NCBI GenBank assembly: GCA_947172415.1
Contig: OX359197.1
Span: forward strand, 1,674,001-1,738,000
Direction: 5' to 3'
From: Chondrosia reniformis
Taxonomy: Eukaryota > Porifera > Demospongiae > Chondrillida > Chondrillidae
DNA: 64,000 nucleotides
Every line of letters starts with the position of its first letter. Position 1 is the first letter of the stretch. Shown piece by piece: positions 1 through 12,150 of the stretch. The notes beneath the pieces were generated by a model, which did not search any database, was not told where the DNA came from, and worked only from the letters and a program-made list of their open reading frames with translations. A program made the position numbers and the translations under genes.

Positions 1-3000
1 ACTACAACCAGCGATAACTTGGGAACTCTTTCATCATCTTTTGTGCAACCCACTTCCTCTGAGTTGTCACAAGAGATAACAAGCAGTGAGAGTTATGGAA
101 GTAGTGTTGTAACAACTAGTGACGTTCAAAGCTCAGAAAGCAGTTCTATTCCATCAAGCAGTGCAGTTCTTACTCCTAGTCCTCTTCCTAGAAGTAAGAA
201 TAATCTAAAATTAACTGACCAGTATTATAATGCTTAGAAATACTTTAAATATATTTTGTTAGTAAACTCTTTTGTGTGAATTGCTAGAATGTAGCTATAT
301 AAATCATTTGTATTATATATTTTGGTGGTTTGCAGAGGAACATGGTCACTAGCTAGGCAAACTTGGTGCATATATGTATATATATATTGCCATGTAACTG
401 ATGAGAATTTCCTCAAAAAATCCATTTTTAAATGTGTCTATGTTAATGTATCATGCTGTTTTCATTTACTTGCAGCTTGCCCCAATACATTCATCTTCAC
501 TTCCACCCCGGTTGGTGAGACTCGCACTCTAAGGTGCTCCACACTCAGTGACCTTCTCTACAGTGGTATCATATCAGCAAGGTGTGGAGGTGATGGAGAG
601 TGGGAGTCACTGGACCTATCACAATGTACATTTAGGGAGCTTCCAAAAAAGCTTCTCTTATTGAAAGCAACAGAAAATAACATTAGCAATAATGTAAGTA
701 AGACTGATCGAGTCGCTATATTCAACCCAATGAAATTGTATCTATACGTATATGTACTCATTATGATATGAATTTATTGGACAATTTACTTAATACGTAG
801 CTGATCATAAGTTAACAATTTAGATGTTTTAAACATAAGATCTCCATCAGTGATATAGTATATGCTTTACCATCAAACCTTGATTTATCATTAGCAAGTG
901 TGGCTGATGCTTTATAGTATAAACCTATATAGTTCCTACTGAAGATGAAGTGTATACAGTAATCATCTTTATGCTATAAGTATCTATATATGCTTTACAC
1001 TCTCTGTAGCCCTCACAGCTCAAAAATGGCACAGTGTATTCTGTAATTGTAATTGAAGATACAATGTCCCCAGGAACTGAAGATGGAATTGTGATGACAG
1101 CAAATAGTAGGTTTATTTTAAACACAATTAGTGTAAATATTCATTTTGTCTGGACACAATGCATGATCAGTTTTCATTGCTCCTGCTGTACTACTTAGAT
1201 TCATGTGGTTGTTGTGAAAATATTATAAGTGTGACATCACCAGTTAGTCCCTTGACATTTTGTGTCGGATCACCTGGAGCAACATCAGCCTGCAAATGCT
1301 CAGATGAAAAAACAGATGTAGTTAGTATATTACATTTATAGTATTTATATTATATATGAAATAAATATGTATTATATATATAGCTACGTATTAGGCTATT
1401 CTCCATGTTGGAATGCTATAAAGTTGCTCTCTGTAATATCATAGAAGTTTTCTTTGATATAATATATGTACAATATGTTATTAGTGTAGTGAAAAATATT
1501 TAATGGAAGGCAATGAATGCACTTTGGACACTGATGGTGATAAGGTTGCAGACTATAAAGTTAGCAAATCATTCATCATATGTAGGGAGTATTATATTTA
1601 TTTCTCTGTATGTTACTATATACAATGTATAAGTGTATATGCTTTATACATATAATGCATAGGATTCTTGTATTGGATGCTGCCAGATGGAGACTATTGG
1701 AGATATTAAATGGCCTGTAACAGCCATTGGTCAAAGTGCCTCTTTATTGTGTTCTGAGATCCACAGTTCCTTCTCAAGTTCCTTAGCAACTAGAAGATGT
1801 AATGTCCCAGGACTGTGGGAGTCAGTGGATATAAGCAGATGTACATTTAAGAATGGAACAGAGGAGAATGAAATTGTAGTAGTTGTGTCAGAGAATGGTA
1901 GAGGTGATGTAGAGAGTTTTAAAGATGAAGTTGAAACGTCTCTAAAAGTACCTAATACATGCACCAGTTATATTGTTTATAATACTTATGCAAGTAGATA
2001 TGTAGATACAAGTTGGAATGTATGCAATTATACTATTAATATAGAGTCACAAATATGTCCCAATGACAAAAATGCAATGTGGCATACCTTTATTTCAGAT
2101 CCAGAATGTAACCAAGCAGGATTATGCAATTACAACTGTAACACCAGACAATACAAGTTTTGTTGCAGTTGTCACATTTCTTACTCAAAATGTAACAGGA
2201 GCAGTATTTCAACCAGTTGAGGGCACCACTGTATACACATCATCAAGTGAGCAATACTCCATATTCTGATCTATGGTGTATATATATGGACTCTGTATGC
2301 ATATTTAGCTGTTTATCTGTTAGCTTGCATCAATATAAATGACTAGTCTTCAATAACAGCCAAAATGAAAGAAATCTTAGTCTATGCAATCCAAATAACA
2401 TTCTCTAGATTTTACCAATAATTCTAACTATTGAAAAATCAGTGGACCATGCATACATAGTCTACTTTAGCTTAGAGATCCTAGGATTTTAGATTGTTGA
2501 TGTATACACCATTAATAGATGAATGCTCATGCACACCAGTGACGCTAGGAGGTAGACAGAGCTTATGTATTGGTACTGGTATATCATGTACCTGTTCAGG
2601 GCAACAGGGATGTATGGTGAGTTCAAGTATATAAGACTTAATAACTTACGTACATATTACATGTAATGTACTTACAGTGTGTAACACCATTTGTGAGGAA
2701 CCGCCATGGTAATTGTGAAATTGACAGTGATGGAGATGGTATACCAGACTCAGAAGTTAGTATATAGTCTCACATAGCAATGAATGTACATATATATACT
2801 GTACATCTGTGATATTTACTGTTTAATAGATGAATATACCCACATACATACGTATGCATGCTTTTTTACTGACTTATATAGTATGCATATGCGTATGCAC
2901 GTGCACCTGTGTAGTCTGTATACGTACATGTCTAATCTGGTGAATATGGATTTCTTTAAAATGATCATTCCATTTTTTCATGTAGGATAAATGTAAAAAT

Positions 3001-6000
3001 AAGCCAGGAATATGTGATAAACGTAAGATTAAATCCATACATACACTCTGGTCTGAAGAACATTTATATATATACATATGTATACAAAATATAATTTTGA
3101 CAATTAAGCACTCTTGATAACTATAGCTGAAGAAGGTCAAATTACATGTCCACCAAATACTGATCAAGAATGGCAGTTAGAGTGGCCAGAAATGAAACAT
3201 AGTGAAGTAGCTCATCTGCGTTGTCCACAAAGGGAAGGTAGAAATGTTACAGGTATAAACATATAATATTATTTGGAGCTTTAGTGATTATTTTACCTAA
3301 TATACATAATATATAAACGTAACTTTTTAATGCTCTAAAGTCACATTTTGGAAACCAATTACGTACTTATATATAGGTCTTGCTGAAAGGAGATGCAATT
3401 CTGATGGGACTTGGGGTGAAGTAGATGTTAATGCATGCACTTCTCAGGAGTTCAACAACAACATATTAAAGGTACATGTACAAATGTACCAATTTAGCAA
3501 AGTAGAGTCATTTGGTTGTGTATTCAAACACTATATGTACACCGGTAATCTGGTCTGGAGGAGTTGGTGTGTCAGCAGAGCAGTGTGGGAAGGTGCCTTG
3601 TCCTAATGTTAAGCTGTCTGCAGGTCTTCTGGAGATTTTCACTGATGCCTTTGATGTATGGATGGCAGAGGATTTTCCTTATTCTTCAGTTTCTTCTTCA
3701 TCATCCTTCTTATATACTTACCTTCTTTTACAGTGTCCTTCTCACGAGTCCTCTAGGGTAGTCATTGGCCACAAATGTGTCCTCAATGTGTTGTAACTCC
3801 TTCTTCAGTACTTCTCTCTGACAGATACCTTCTGCTTTCCTTTTTAAGCATAGGATGGTCCCAATCGTTGTTGTCTCATGATGTTGGGCTGGGATGGTTT
3901 AATAATCAATAAATGCATATACGTATATTATACCCTTCTCTTTCTCTATGAATTAGACTGAATCTCTGGTAAACACACTGAATGCTACTAATGAGCCTTT
4001 GACTGAAACAGCTAAGGAGGTTGTTAAAGATATTACAGCACAACTCACTACTTTTACTGAACCAGTTGAGAATGAGACTATCCTACCAGGTGAATTGAGA
4101 ACTACTACTTTTGTACTACAACAAATAGAGAAGTTAGTTTCAATTATATTACAAAACAATACAACTATGTGTATACATTTTTGCTTGATGTCTCAATTAA
4201 GAAGTGAAGCTTATTATACGTATGTATATAGATGTACTATGTATTAATTAAAATACACTGCTTATATTACTTATTATTTTGAATAGATTGGGTGAAAGCA
4301 ACAACCTTTTTGATCCAGATAGTAATGCAACTAATGAAACTATTGAGGTAAATTGTGGCTATTGCATGCTTTAATTATAACTTTATTTCAAGTACATATT
4401 AACTTATATTTAATAAAACAGTAATATTTTATACATTTTCTACAGAATATTGCTGACATTCTGAGCAATGTACTGGATGAGAATAATAAGGCAGCCTTTA
4501 CAGCTACCAATGAAGTACCGGTTGCTAACCAGACAACCCAATCAGCGGCGGCCATACTGAGGACAACTGAGGGGATCACTAATGGAGTTGGTAGAGCTCT
4601 TACACCTTCAAAGCCAACCATTACACTCACTAGACCTAATTTTGGTAAGATATGAATGTTTGATATGACATTCTCTCATGTCCTTTGCATTTAAAGCTAC
4701 CACTTATGTTATAATCTATTTCAGGTGTTCAAGGTAGTAGGATCAATTTGAGACATCGCAGTGGTATATTATTTCCAGGAAGCCTTCTTAGATCTAACTT
4801 TATTAACCAAAAATACATACCAAAGTTGAATATTCCCTCAAGTTTCATCAAAATGGCAGTAAAACAAGGTCTGTATTTTATTATCATTAGACATTTATGT
4901 AATAATTTGTCTGCTCTAGTTAAAACTTTAGTATTAGTTACATACTTCGTCTTTGTTTCTTAACTCTCAGAAGACTCCCTTCCAATGGATCAACCCACAA
5001 CTACATCTCCGACTGATGGTTCTACAGTGTCACCTACAACTGAAACACCGTCTGTTTCCTCAGAAGATGAAGACACTGCTACTGTAGTCAACTTTGTAAT
5101 GAACAATATGGAGGAATATTTACCAATAAAATTTGAGTATGTTTTTGTTGTTGAAATGGCTGAAGCATTTCCTTAAAACAGCGCAATATTTAAATAAATC
5201 CAATTGTTATTTATTATAGAGATGGTGAAGAAGAGATAGAAGGAGAAGATGTCATACCAGGTACTCTAGTAGTCTCCAGTCAGATTGGTGACATAGAAGT
5301 CCCAAGTGTACCTGAAAACTTTACGGATAAAGTCATCATTGAATTTAATGTTAAGGTATACATACGTATATACGTATATATACATATATATACCATAGAG
5401 TACCATAATTATGTACATATAATAAGTATATATAATACCTGTATATGTAGGATGAGGTACTGAATGCTCCAGTTCCTTCTGGTAAAAGGAGAGAGTACAC
5501 TTGTGTGTTTTGGAATCCTGATGCTAACGAGGGAACTGGAGGATGGTCTAGAAGTGGAGTAACAAGACTAAACTTCACTGAAACTGAGAATGGGACACAA
5601 GTTACATGTGAAACTTTTCATTTGACCAGTTTTGTAGTTCTAGTTTCTCTGGTGGATGTAGTAAGTGCATATATATATATATAATTGGTACAATAATTAG
5701 TTTTCAATATCATATGGCAATTAAGTTAAAATTTTCACATATATATTATGTTCACGTAGACTTTAGGTGAACCATTAGCATTTGATGTTCTGACGTACAT
5801 TGGATGTGGAATATCTATTTTGTTCTTGATAATCTCAATCATATTCTTCTTGTGTTTGAAGTGAGATTTAATCTTTTTCCATGTAAATGATAATATTATA
5901 TTGAATTTACAAATACGTATGTACATATGTAATGTATGTTTATACAGATTTGTATATTATACAACTTTCTATGTACACACTTCCATATTGTATGTTTAAA

Positions 6001-8217
6001 ATAATATGTATGCTATTTACTTACAAGTTATCCATATTATCTTTGAGAGGATCATCTTTCGACTTTTAGGGCGTCTAAAGACGTCTGTCGTTACTGAAGA
6101 AGACCCTCGGGGTCCAAACGTCTGACAGCCAAGAAGAGACAACAAAACTGCGTCTATAGATGCTCTAAAATTTGAAAGATGATCCTTAGTTAGAAGATAT
6201 CCATACTGTATTATCCATATTATTCAGATATACGTACGTATGTATATATAAAATGTACCCCATTTTTTGTGTTTTCAGGAAAGAACTGATGACAAAGATT
6301 CACAATTATGTACACTTGAACTTGTGTATTGCATTGACACTGGGTCTCATTGTGTTCTTGGCTGGTGTAGACACAGCTACATCTGTTCCAGTAAGAGATC
6401 TCTAAATTACAAAATGAAGCAGTGATCAATTGATTATTATTTTTCTACCTGTTTAGACTGCCTGTAAAGCAGTGACTGGTCTGATGCACTACTTCTTCCT
6501 ATCAGTGTTCACTTGGTCACTCTGTGAAGGAGTTCTCATCTACAACCTTCTTGTTAAAGTGTTTGGAGTTAATAAAAAGAAGTGGATCTACATCTACACT
6601 GCACTTGGATGGGGTAACATTTATATATAATGATGGATATTTATAAAAATGCTTGAATGTATGTACATATGTATAACAATCTTTTCTATTTCCGGCTCAT
6701 TATTGCAATTTAAAGGTCTGCCTATTCCAGCAGTAATTGTGTCAGTTGCCATTAGACATGAGGTCTATTTCAGGAGAGCCTCCTTTGACACAAGTGATCC
6801 ATTTTATGAATACATTCATGCGTGAGCTTACAGTTCTACAATATACTTAATTTATATAATGGTATTCCTCCCTTAACTGGATGTCTTATATATACACAGT
6901 TGTTGGCTTCCTCCTCATCTTGGAGTGATTTGGGCCTTCATTGGACCTATGATACTGATAGTAGTGGTAAGGCTACAGTGAGACGTCTACAGTACCCCTG
7001 GTACTATATGCAACTATATCACTTTGTAGGTGACTGGAGTGCTGCTGTTTCTAAGTATGGCTTCATTAGCTAAGAATCAATATAGAAAGAAAGCAAATTC
7101 CAAAAAAGGAGATAGTTCAAACATGAAGGCTATTGGAAAGTAAGCACATTTCATAATGAGATAACGTATACTACATAAACATGCAGTTTTCCATGAATTA
7201 GAAGCTCACTTCATTACACAACACTTTCCTGCCTATAAAACAAACTGTGGTTCATACATTTATGTGTTTAATAATTTGGTAACCTTTACTAATGTTTGTT
7301 AGACAACTACTGAGGACTATCATCATTTTGCTACCGCTGTTCTGTTTCACTTGGGTCATTGGATTGTTTGCTGTAGCTCCAGGTCAAGCAGGACAAGTAT
7401 TTGCTGTACTCTTCATAGTTGCCAACTCACTACAGGTATTATATAATCAGTTTTCATTCCATGTCATTTCAGTGCATTTAATTTTTGTCAGCTTGTATGA
7501 TAGTTATCTTACACAGTTTCTATATTTGTACATCAAAGGGTTTCTTTATATTTGTGCTTCATGTCTTGAGGCATGAAAAGGTTTGGGGAAAGATAAAGGC
7601 TTGGTGCAAATGTGACAAGGTAAACAATGCTATATAATATTTGTGCTATGGGTAAATAAATAGTATATACCATATGGTGTAAATGTGTATATATTATTTT
7701 AACATCCCTCCTTCCTTTAAGGGTATTCTCTCTACAAGTTCAACAGGAAAAGGTATTTCTTTATTTTAAAAGTATACATTAAGTATTTTATCATTTCTAA
7801 TTCCTTTTAGCTTCATTTGGTTCCCGTTCAACCGCTAAATCAAACTTATATGCTACTACCTCAGCCAAATCCTCTGTTGGTGGCACTGAAGGGATGGGAC
7901 TTGCTGTAAAACAGGAGGATGATGATGCTGTGAGCATCAAGGACAAAGACTTTCAGATGAAACCTATATCTGGCATTCACGAAGCTAAAAATGGAGAGCC
8001 AGATAATGTGGCTGCAACATCATTTGGTTTTACTAATGCAGAATCGGTAATGGAGAAGAAAAGTCTGGGGAAAAAGGAGTCCAAAGATAATGATAAAACA
8101 GATAATAAGGAAAATGGTTCTACCGAAGATCCTCCATCCATCCCATCAGTTATTACCTTTGGTATAGATAATTCTCAGTCTTCTAGTGCGGATCCTGAGA
8201 AGCATACTGAAATATGA
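1..8217 (+). CDS. Adhesion GPCR, 3' part (paralogue A), with a frameshift
   Basis: Exons seen: 1-193, 476-693, 1010-1106, 1199-1320, 1485-1559, 1663-2246, 2519-2616, 2678-2755, 2986-3022, 3127-3252, 3377-3471, 3957-4132, 4287-4347, 4446-4644, 4725-4868, 4971-5136, 5220-5355, 5451-5660, 5760-5860, 6279-6390, 6457-6613, 6716-6821, 6900-6966, 7030-7139, 7303-7435, 7539-7619, 7722-7752, 7811-8217. All phases agree except for exon 1663-2246 (584 nt against 586 in paralogue B), which lacks 8 nt near 2069 and gains 6 near 2190. The order is Ser/Thr-rich stalk, HRM-like modules (476-693, 1663-2246, 3127-3471), GAIN (3957-5355), GPS (5451-5660, cleavage motif HLT), 7TM (5760-7619) and an acidic tail ending HTEI. 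Family hallmarks include ACW in the second extracellular loop and NSLQGFFIFV in TM7. The 5' end lies outside the window. The frameshift means this copy is either a recent pseudogene, polymorphic, or hit by an assembly error. Confidence 0.85.
3572..3868 (-). mobile_element. Retroelement RT fragment (Penelope-like), in GPCR A intron
   Basis: Read on the minus strand, the intron between 3471 and 3957 gives pieces such as KKELQHIEDTFVANDYPRG and, after a stop, HPYIKGISENLQKTCRQLN. This fits the end of reverse transcriptase in Penelope-like elements (pattern L-x-x-NGYP, then PYxxGxSExL). A LINE origin is possible. It is short and interrupted by a stop, so it is a dead fragment. The same fragment lies in the matching intron of paralogue B. 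Confidence 0.55.
5451..5660 (+). other. GPS autoproteolysis motif exon, paralogue A
   Basis: The exon encodes the end of the GAIN domain. It has CVFW, then GGWSRSG, then TQVTCETFHLTSFVVL. Cleavage in this family is between L and T of HLT, and the T-S-F-V-V-L stretch that follows is the expected tethered agonist. The usual second and fourth cysteines are absent (SGV in place of GC, and CET in place of CxC), so one of the two GPS disulfides is missing while the cleavage triad is kept. Confidence 0.85.
5760..7619 (+). other. Seven-transmembrane region, paralogue A
   Basis: Eight exons encode the helices: TM1 5760-5860, TM2 6279-6390, TM3 and start of TM4 6457-6613, TM4 and second loop 6716-6821, TM5 6900-6966 and 7030-7139, TM6 and start of TM7 7303-7435, end of TM7 7539-7619. 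The TM3-proximal Cys (TACKAV) and the loop-2 Cys (ACWLPP) form the expected disulfide pair. TM6 reads PLFCFTWVIGLFAV and TM7 reads FIVANSLQGFFIFV, close to adhesion GPCR consensus. Confidence 0.88.
6050..6184. mobile_element. Small inverted-repeat element (MITE-like) in GPCR A intron
   Basis: The ends are inverted copies: GGATCATCTTTCGACTTTTAG at the left matches the complement of the right end, which closes with GAAAGATGATCC. The core holds a second short hairpin (AAGACCCTCGGGGTCC). The same element is in the matching intron of paralogue B (about 40919-41070), so it predates the duplication; a half copy is at 54590-54663. Confidence 0.6.
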
Positions 8218-8458
8218 AAAAAAGAAAAGAGTGTTTGTTTTGAGTTAACCATTGTTTGCCAAATTCAATGACTTTTCACTATAGTTATTAGTAATAGTGA
8301 AAGGCATGATTTGTGAACACACAGCTAGGACAATAAGTAATAAGGTTGAAATATTAATAAGGAAATTCAAGTTATTTATGGATATAGTGTATATATATAT
8401 ATACGTACGTATGTCAACTTATACATAATACACACTGAAAATGACAAACATCTTTAAT

Positions 8459-8516
8459 TTACCGGAAAGGTGGCCTTAAAGACACGTAAAGGTGTCTTTA
8501 AGGTGACTTTCCGGTA
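8459..8516. repeat. Imperfect palindrome rich in AAAGGT/ACCTTT
   Basis: The two arms start and end with ACCGGAAAG and CTTTCCGGT and share CCTTAAAGACAC around a GTAAAG centre. Similar AAAGGT and CCTTAAAG words continue to about 8660 and return at 11290-11560, so the palindrome belongs to a local repeat family. Confidence 0.55.
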
Positions 8517-8779
8517 TCCAGTAAAGGTCCTTAAAGGTAGAGCATCTTTCCATATTTAAGGTAAACTTATCCCCAGGAATGCTACACTTTCAGTGACCTT
8601 AAAGACACTTTAAAGTGTACTTAAAGGTAATAGCGCCTTTACAGTTATGGAAAGGTATACTTAAATACCTTTCATATTTTCTATATTCACTCATATATTG
8701 TGCCATAAAATAAATTAAACCCAGTACAAAAATAATTAAACAAAAATTTAGGGTTTAATAAAAGTTAAGTTCAGTTTCT

Positions 8780-9280
8780 CCTTATTCTCAAACTTCAATC
8801 AGTGACCCTGGTAGCAGAGAGGAAAGATACCAATTAGGTACATATTAATTAAATCAACAGTACATGTACAGTTAATTTAAAACTTACTTCTAAGCTTCAA
8901 TTAGCTGCAGTGAATAATACTGACCCAAGAGGAAAGACACCAACTACATAATTAAATCAACATTGCACATGCACACAGTGAAACTTCTAGGCTTCAATCA
9001 GCGAATAATTCTGTTACCAGAGAGTAAAAAGACACCAATTACATACATTGCATACACTGTCAGTACACTTACTTCTATAAGTTTCAATCATGATCAGCTG
9101 CAGTGAATAATGGAAAGACACCAACTACATAATTAAATCAACATTGCACTCACAGTTAAACTTACTTCTAGACTTCAATCAGTGAATATTCCTGTTACCA
9201 GAGAGGAAAGACACCAACTACATAATTTAATCAACAGTGCACTCACAGTTAAATTTATTTAAAATCTTCATTCAGCAAAT
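8780..9280. repeat. Degenerate minisatellite of about 100-bp units
   Basis: The words CTTCAATCAG, GAGAGGAAAGACACCAACTA and AATTAAATCAACA recur in the same order about five times. The units differ by substitutions and deletions, so this is an old array. It is not seen after paralogue B. Confidence 0.6.
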
Positions 9281-10617
9281 TAACCCTAACTAGCTATAGA
9301 GAGGAGAGTGTTTGAATAACCATGTAATCAGCATCAAAAAAACTAATCATCACATAGAAACATTTTCCTGAAATATTATTAAAAGAATTTTCAAATAGTA
9401 GGCTTACAAAGAGTGCATGTGCCTCACTACTTACATTGTAGAATTCACCGTCACTATTTTAAGGTGCATCTCCAATTTGAAATAAATTAACCAATCAATG
9501 AAGAGATTACGTCATAGTTCATAAAATGGCTACCAATGAAATACCAAAAGTAAGTCACTATATAGCTTGAATGTTTACTGCCCTATATTGTATGGTATGT
9601 CCCTATATTTCAATTTAAAGGGTCCTTATAATTAGGCACCCCACAAACTTGATATACTATATGAGTCCACCATTATAAGTAGCAACGGTAAAATGGTTAA
9701 TATAAACTGAGACTTAGTAAATTAGCTAGCTACTAGTCAGATTAGCAATAAAAAGTTCTCTTAGTATGTTCTTTATGCTACTACATGTCTTGGTGTGCTT
9801 TGTGATACTAGTGCTTCCCTTCCATTTATAGATACATCGCTTATATGATTGTTGTCCCCTCCTTCTGGGGCTGCATTTATGGCCCATTTAAACTTGTCAT
9901 AGTCTGCTGGCTTTCTTCTGCTGGACACCTGAAATTCATCTCAAACTCTTACAGTTTTTAACTGTTTTGCCCTCTTTTATTCATCTACTTTTCCCCCTAT
10001 AGCTATAAGTTGTCATTTTATAAAAATGAAACATGTGATCCATATTGTTGAAAATTGCAGCTGCATGAATGTGCATGTGGGTGCTTGAATGGTTGTTTTT
10101 GTTCAAGAGATATAATGGCATACTAGGTAGTTATACAAATGTAAACAAAAATCTTGAGGAGCAACCAATGGTAAAATTCCTTAGCATTTCTCACTCTGCT
10201 GCACTATGCTACACCACAAGTCAAGTTGATACAGCCTCATGCAGAGCTTGATTTTACAATGTATTCCAACATGGATATGGATATAGAAAAAACACTCATT
10301 GTCACTTCTGTTTTCCTATCAGCAGCAAATAAACCTGTTAATAGCATTAATTGGAGACAGTGTCACCAATTGCAAGAGATAGAACTGCCTCCAAAATTAT
10401 AACAGAGAAGTCACAAAACATGCATGGTATGCCTTGTTTATGAGGATATGTATATTTTAGAACAATATTGCCCAATGAACTATCAATTCTAAGGATACAG
10501 GAAAATATCACCTTCCATCACTATGCTTTAAGTGTAAGTCCATAAAAATAGCATCACAGGTACATATTTGGGTTATTTTCTAAATATCCAATATATATGT
10601 CAACAAAAGTGAGAAGA

Positions 10618-10800
10618 TATTTGCTGTTCTGTCATGGTTCAAAGAGGTTTCAACTATTGATACAGAATTGCCCTTCAAAAGGCCATTAATAAATATAAGG
10701 AAAATTAATACCATTCCTCCGGGACCAGCAACATTCATGCCTGTCGAAAGGATATTTTGCCACATTGCAACTGCCAAAACTTCATAAGACCAGCTTCTCA
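10618..10800 (+). pseudogene. Possible hAT-type transposase C-terminal scrap
   Basis: The plus-strand reading LSWFKEV...IPPGPATFMPVERIF resembles the end of hAT transposases, which often have a Pro-rich PxxxxPxER(V/I)F motif in the dimerisation region. It ends at a stop soon after, and the upstream frame is not open. The match rests on a short motif only. Confidence 0.25.
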
Positions 10801-11350
10801 TTCAGAAGTTGGTAATAATTCCACTAGGACAGAAACACTGCATTTACAATAATCTAATTTCTACTGAAACACTATCTTCATATATATATGGCCTTACACT
10901 AATCACATACTTATCTATGCTCCATTTGCCCATGCAGTTCTCTTATTATATATATATAATTGCTTCAATTGAGGAAAATTAATGTTTAAGAGATGTATTG
11001 AAGTCATGATATTTTGACATCTCATGACCCTTACATGTACATGTCAGGTTTAGTTACCCTATAGGCTCTTTTACAGAATAGGCATATGTATAACTTATAT
11101 ATAGCATGTAGGAAAATGGTATCTTAGATTTTTCATGTTGTGCCCTTGTATATATACCAAAGCGATAGCGAATGATGCATTATCAATCTATATACATATA
11201 GCATGTGATAATGTACGCATATATATTCATGGATCGGAGTGATCTAATTATAGCAGTCTTCCTATATACATAACATTATTTAGATGATCCAGTCCTTAAA
11301 GATGTTTGTAAGTTACTTAAAGATCTGAAAGATTATCTTTCTTGTACATG

Positions 11351-11500
11351 TCTTTAATCTTACTTAAAGATTGTAAAGATACCTTTATTGTCTTTAATCT
11401 TACTTAAAGATTGTAAAGATACCTTTACTGTCTTTAATCTTACTTAAAGATTGTAAAGATACCTTTACTGTCTTTAAATTTTCTTAAACACAGTAAAGGT
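11351..11500. repeat. 40-bp tandem repeat, 3 full copies plus a partial
   Basis: Units start at 11351, 11391 and 11431, with a decayed fourth from 11471. Each begins TCTTTAATCTTACTTAAAGA and ends ACCTTTA(T/C)TG. The first three differ at a single base, so the expansion is recent. Confidence 0.9.
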
Positions 11501-11857
11501 CATCTTTAAGGATTTCTTTAAGCATCTTTACAGCCTTAAAGATGATATTCATTTACAGTGACACATGTACAGCGGTGGATTCAAGGGGTACTCTAGGAAC
11601 ACTGTAGCAAGTCCCTTCGAGCTCTCAATTTGAGTTTTTAGTAGCCATTTGGCAATTCCAAAATACTAACCAAACCATCTCACACCCTTCGTCTGTCACA
11701 CTCTTATGTTCTGACTCTGTAATACGTGCATATATTATAAATACCTCAACCTAACATTATAATTTGTGTACCTTATCACATAGAATACTTTACTTTGAAA
11801 AATATGATAATAGATCCTACCATAATTATAATTTCCAGGGTCTTTAGTAAATAAAAA

Positions 11858-12045
11858 CCATTTATAAAAATGATGTTAGAAGTAGGAATGGCAGTATTCA
11901 CAAGTGCCATATATCTAGACTTGTATATACATCTGCAAAATTAAGGAAACAAGACAGTGATTATTATGATAAGGCTAATCATACAGAAGTAAATTGCATA
12001 GATACTGAAATTTAAGTAACTTAACCACACTTCTGTATTTAGGTT
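11858..12045. mobile_element. Long inverted-repeat arm of a DNA transposon family
   Basis: This arm (ATGATGTTAGAAGTAGGAAT ... TTAAGTAACTTAACC) is an inverted copy of 13736-13925. A directly oriented copy lies at 43630-43825 before the second SH3 gene, and a short piece at 28010-28056. The pair at 11858 and 13925 brackets part of the SH3 gene, but the central hairpin at 13515-13802 suggests nested insertions rather than one captured gene. Confidence 0.55.
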
Positions 12046-12150
12046 AAAAGGTAATAACAGTACATACAATTTGTATAAATATACGTACGTACATGTGCTT
12101 AGATTGTAATTGTAAAGTCTATGAATCAATAATTTGTCGTTTCTTCATAG

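Larger units (their letters stand above)
8218..12150. repeat. Intergenic repeat region between GPCR A and the SH3 gene
   Basis: I see no intact gene here. After the stop at 8217 come a palindrome (8459-8516), a degenerate array of roughly 100-bp units (8780-9280), a possible transposase scrap (10618-10800), a 40-bp tandem array (11351-11500) and an inverted-repeat arm (11858-12045). The stretch 9300-10600 is low-complexity AT-rich sequence without a convincing reading frame. The matching spacer after paralogue B (43131-43905) is about 3 kb shorter and lacks most of these repeats, keeping only the part matching about 11570-12150. Confidence 0.6.

Noticed and set aside
2246-2269. Stop after EQYSIF as the true end of the receptor
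   Set aside because: A GTGAGC donor lies just before it, and splicing there keeps the frame in gene B through to the 7TM region.
2874-3167. 97-codon minus-strand frame, identical at 37353-37646
   Set aside because: It is identical because the introns are recent duplicates. It overlaps real plus-strand exons (2986-3022, 3127-3252), has no protein features and is not independent evidence of coding.
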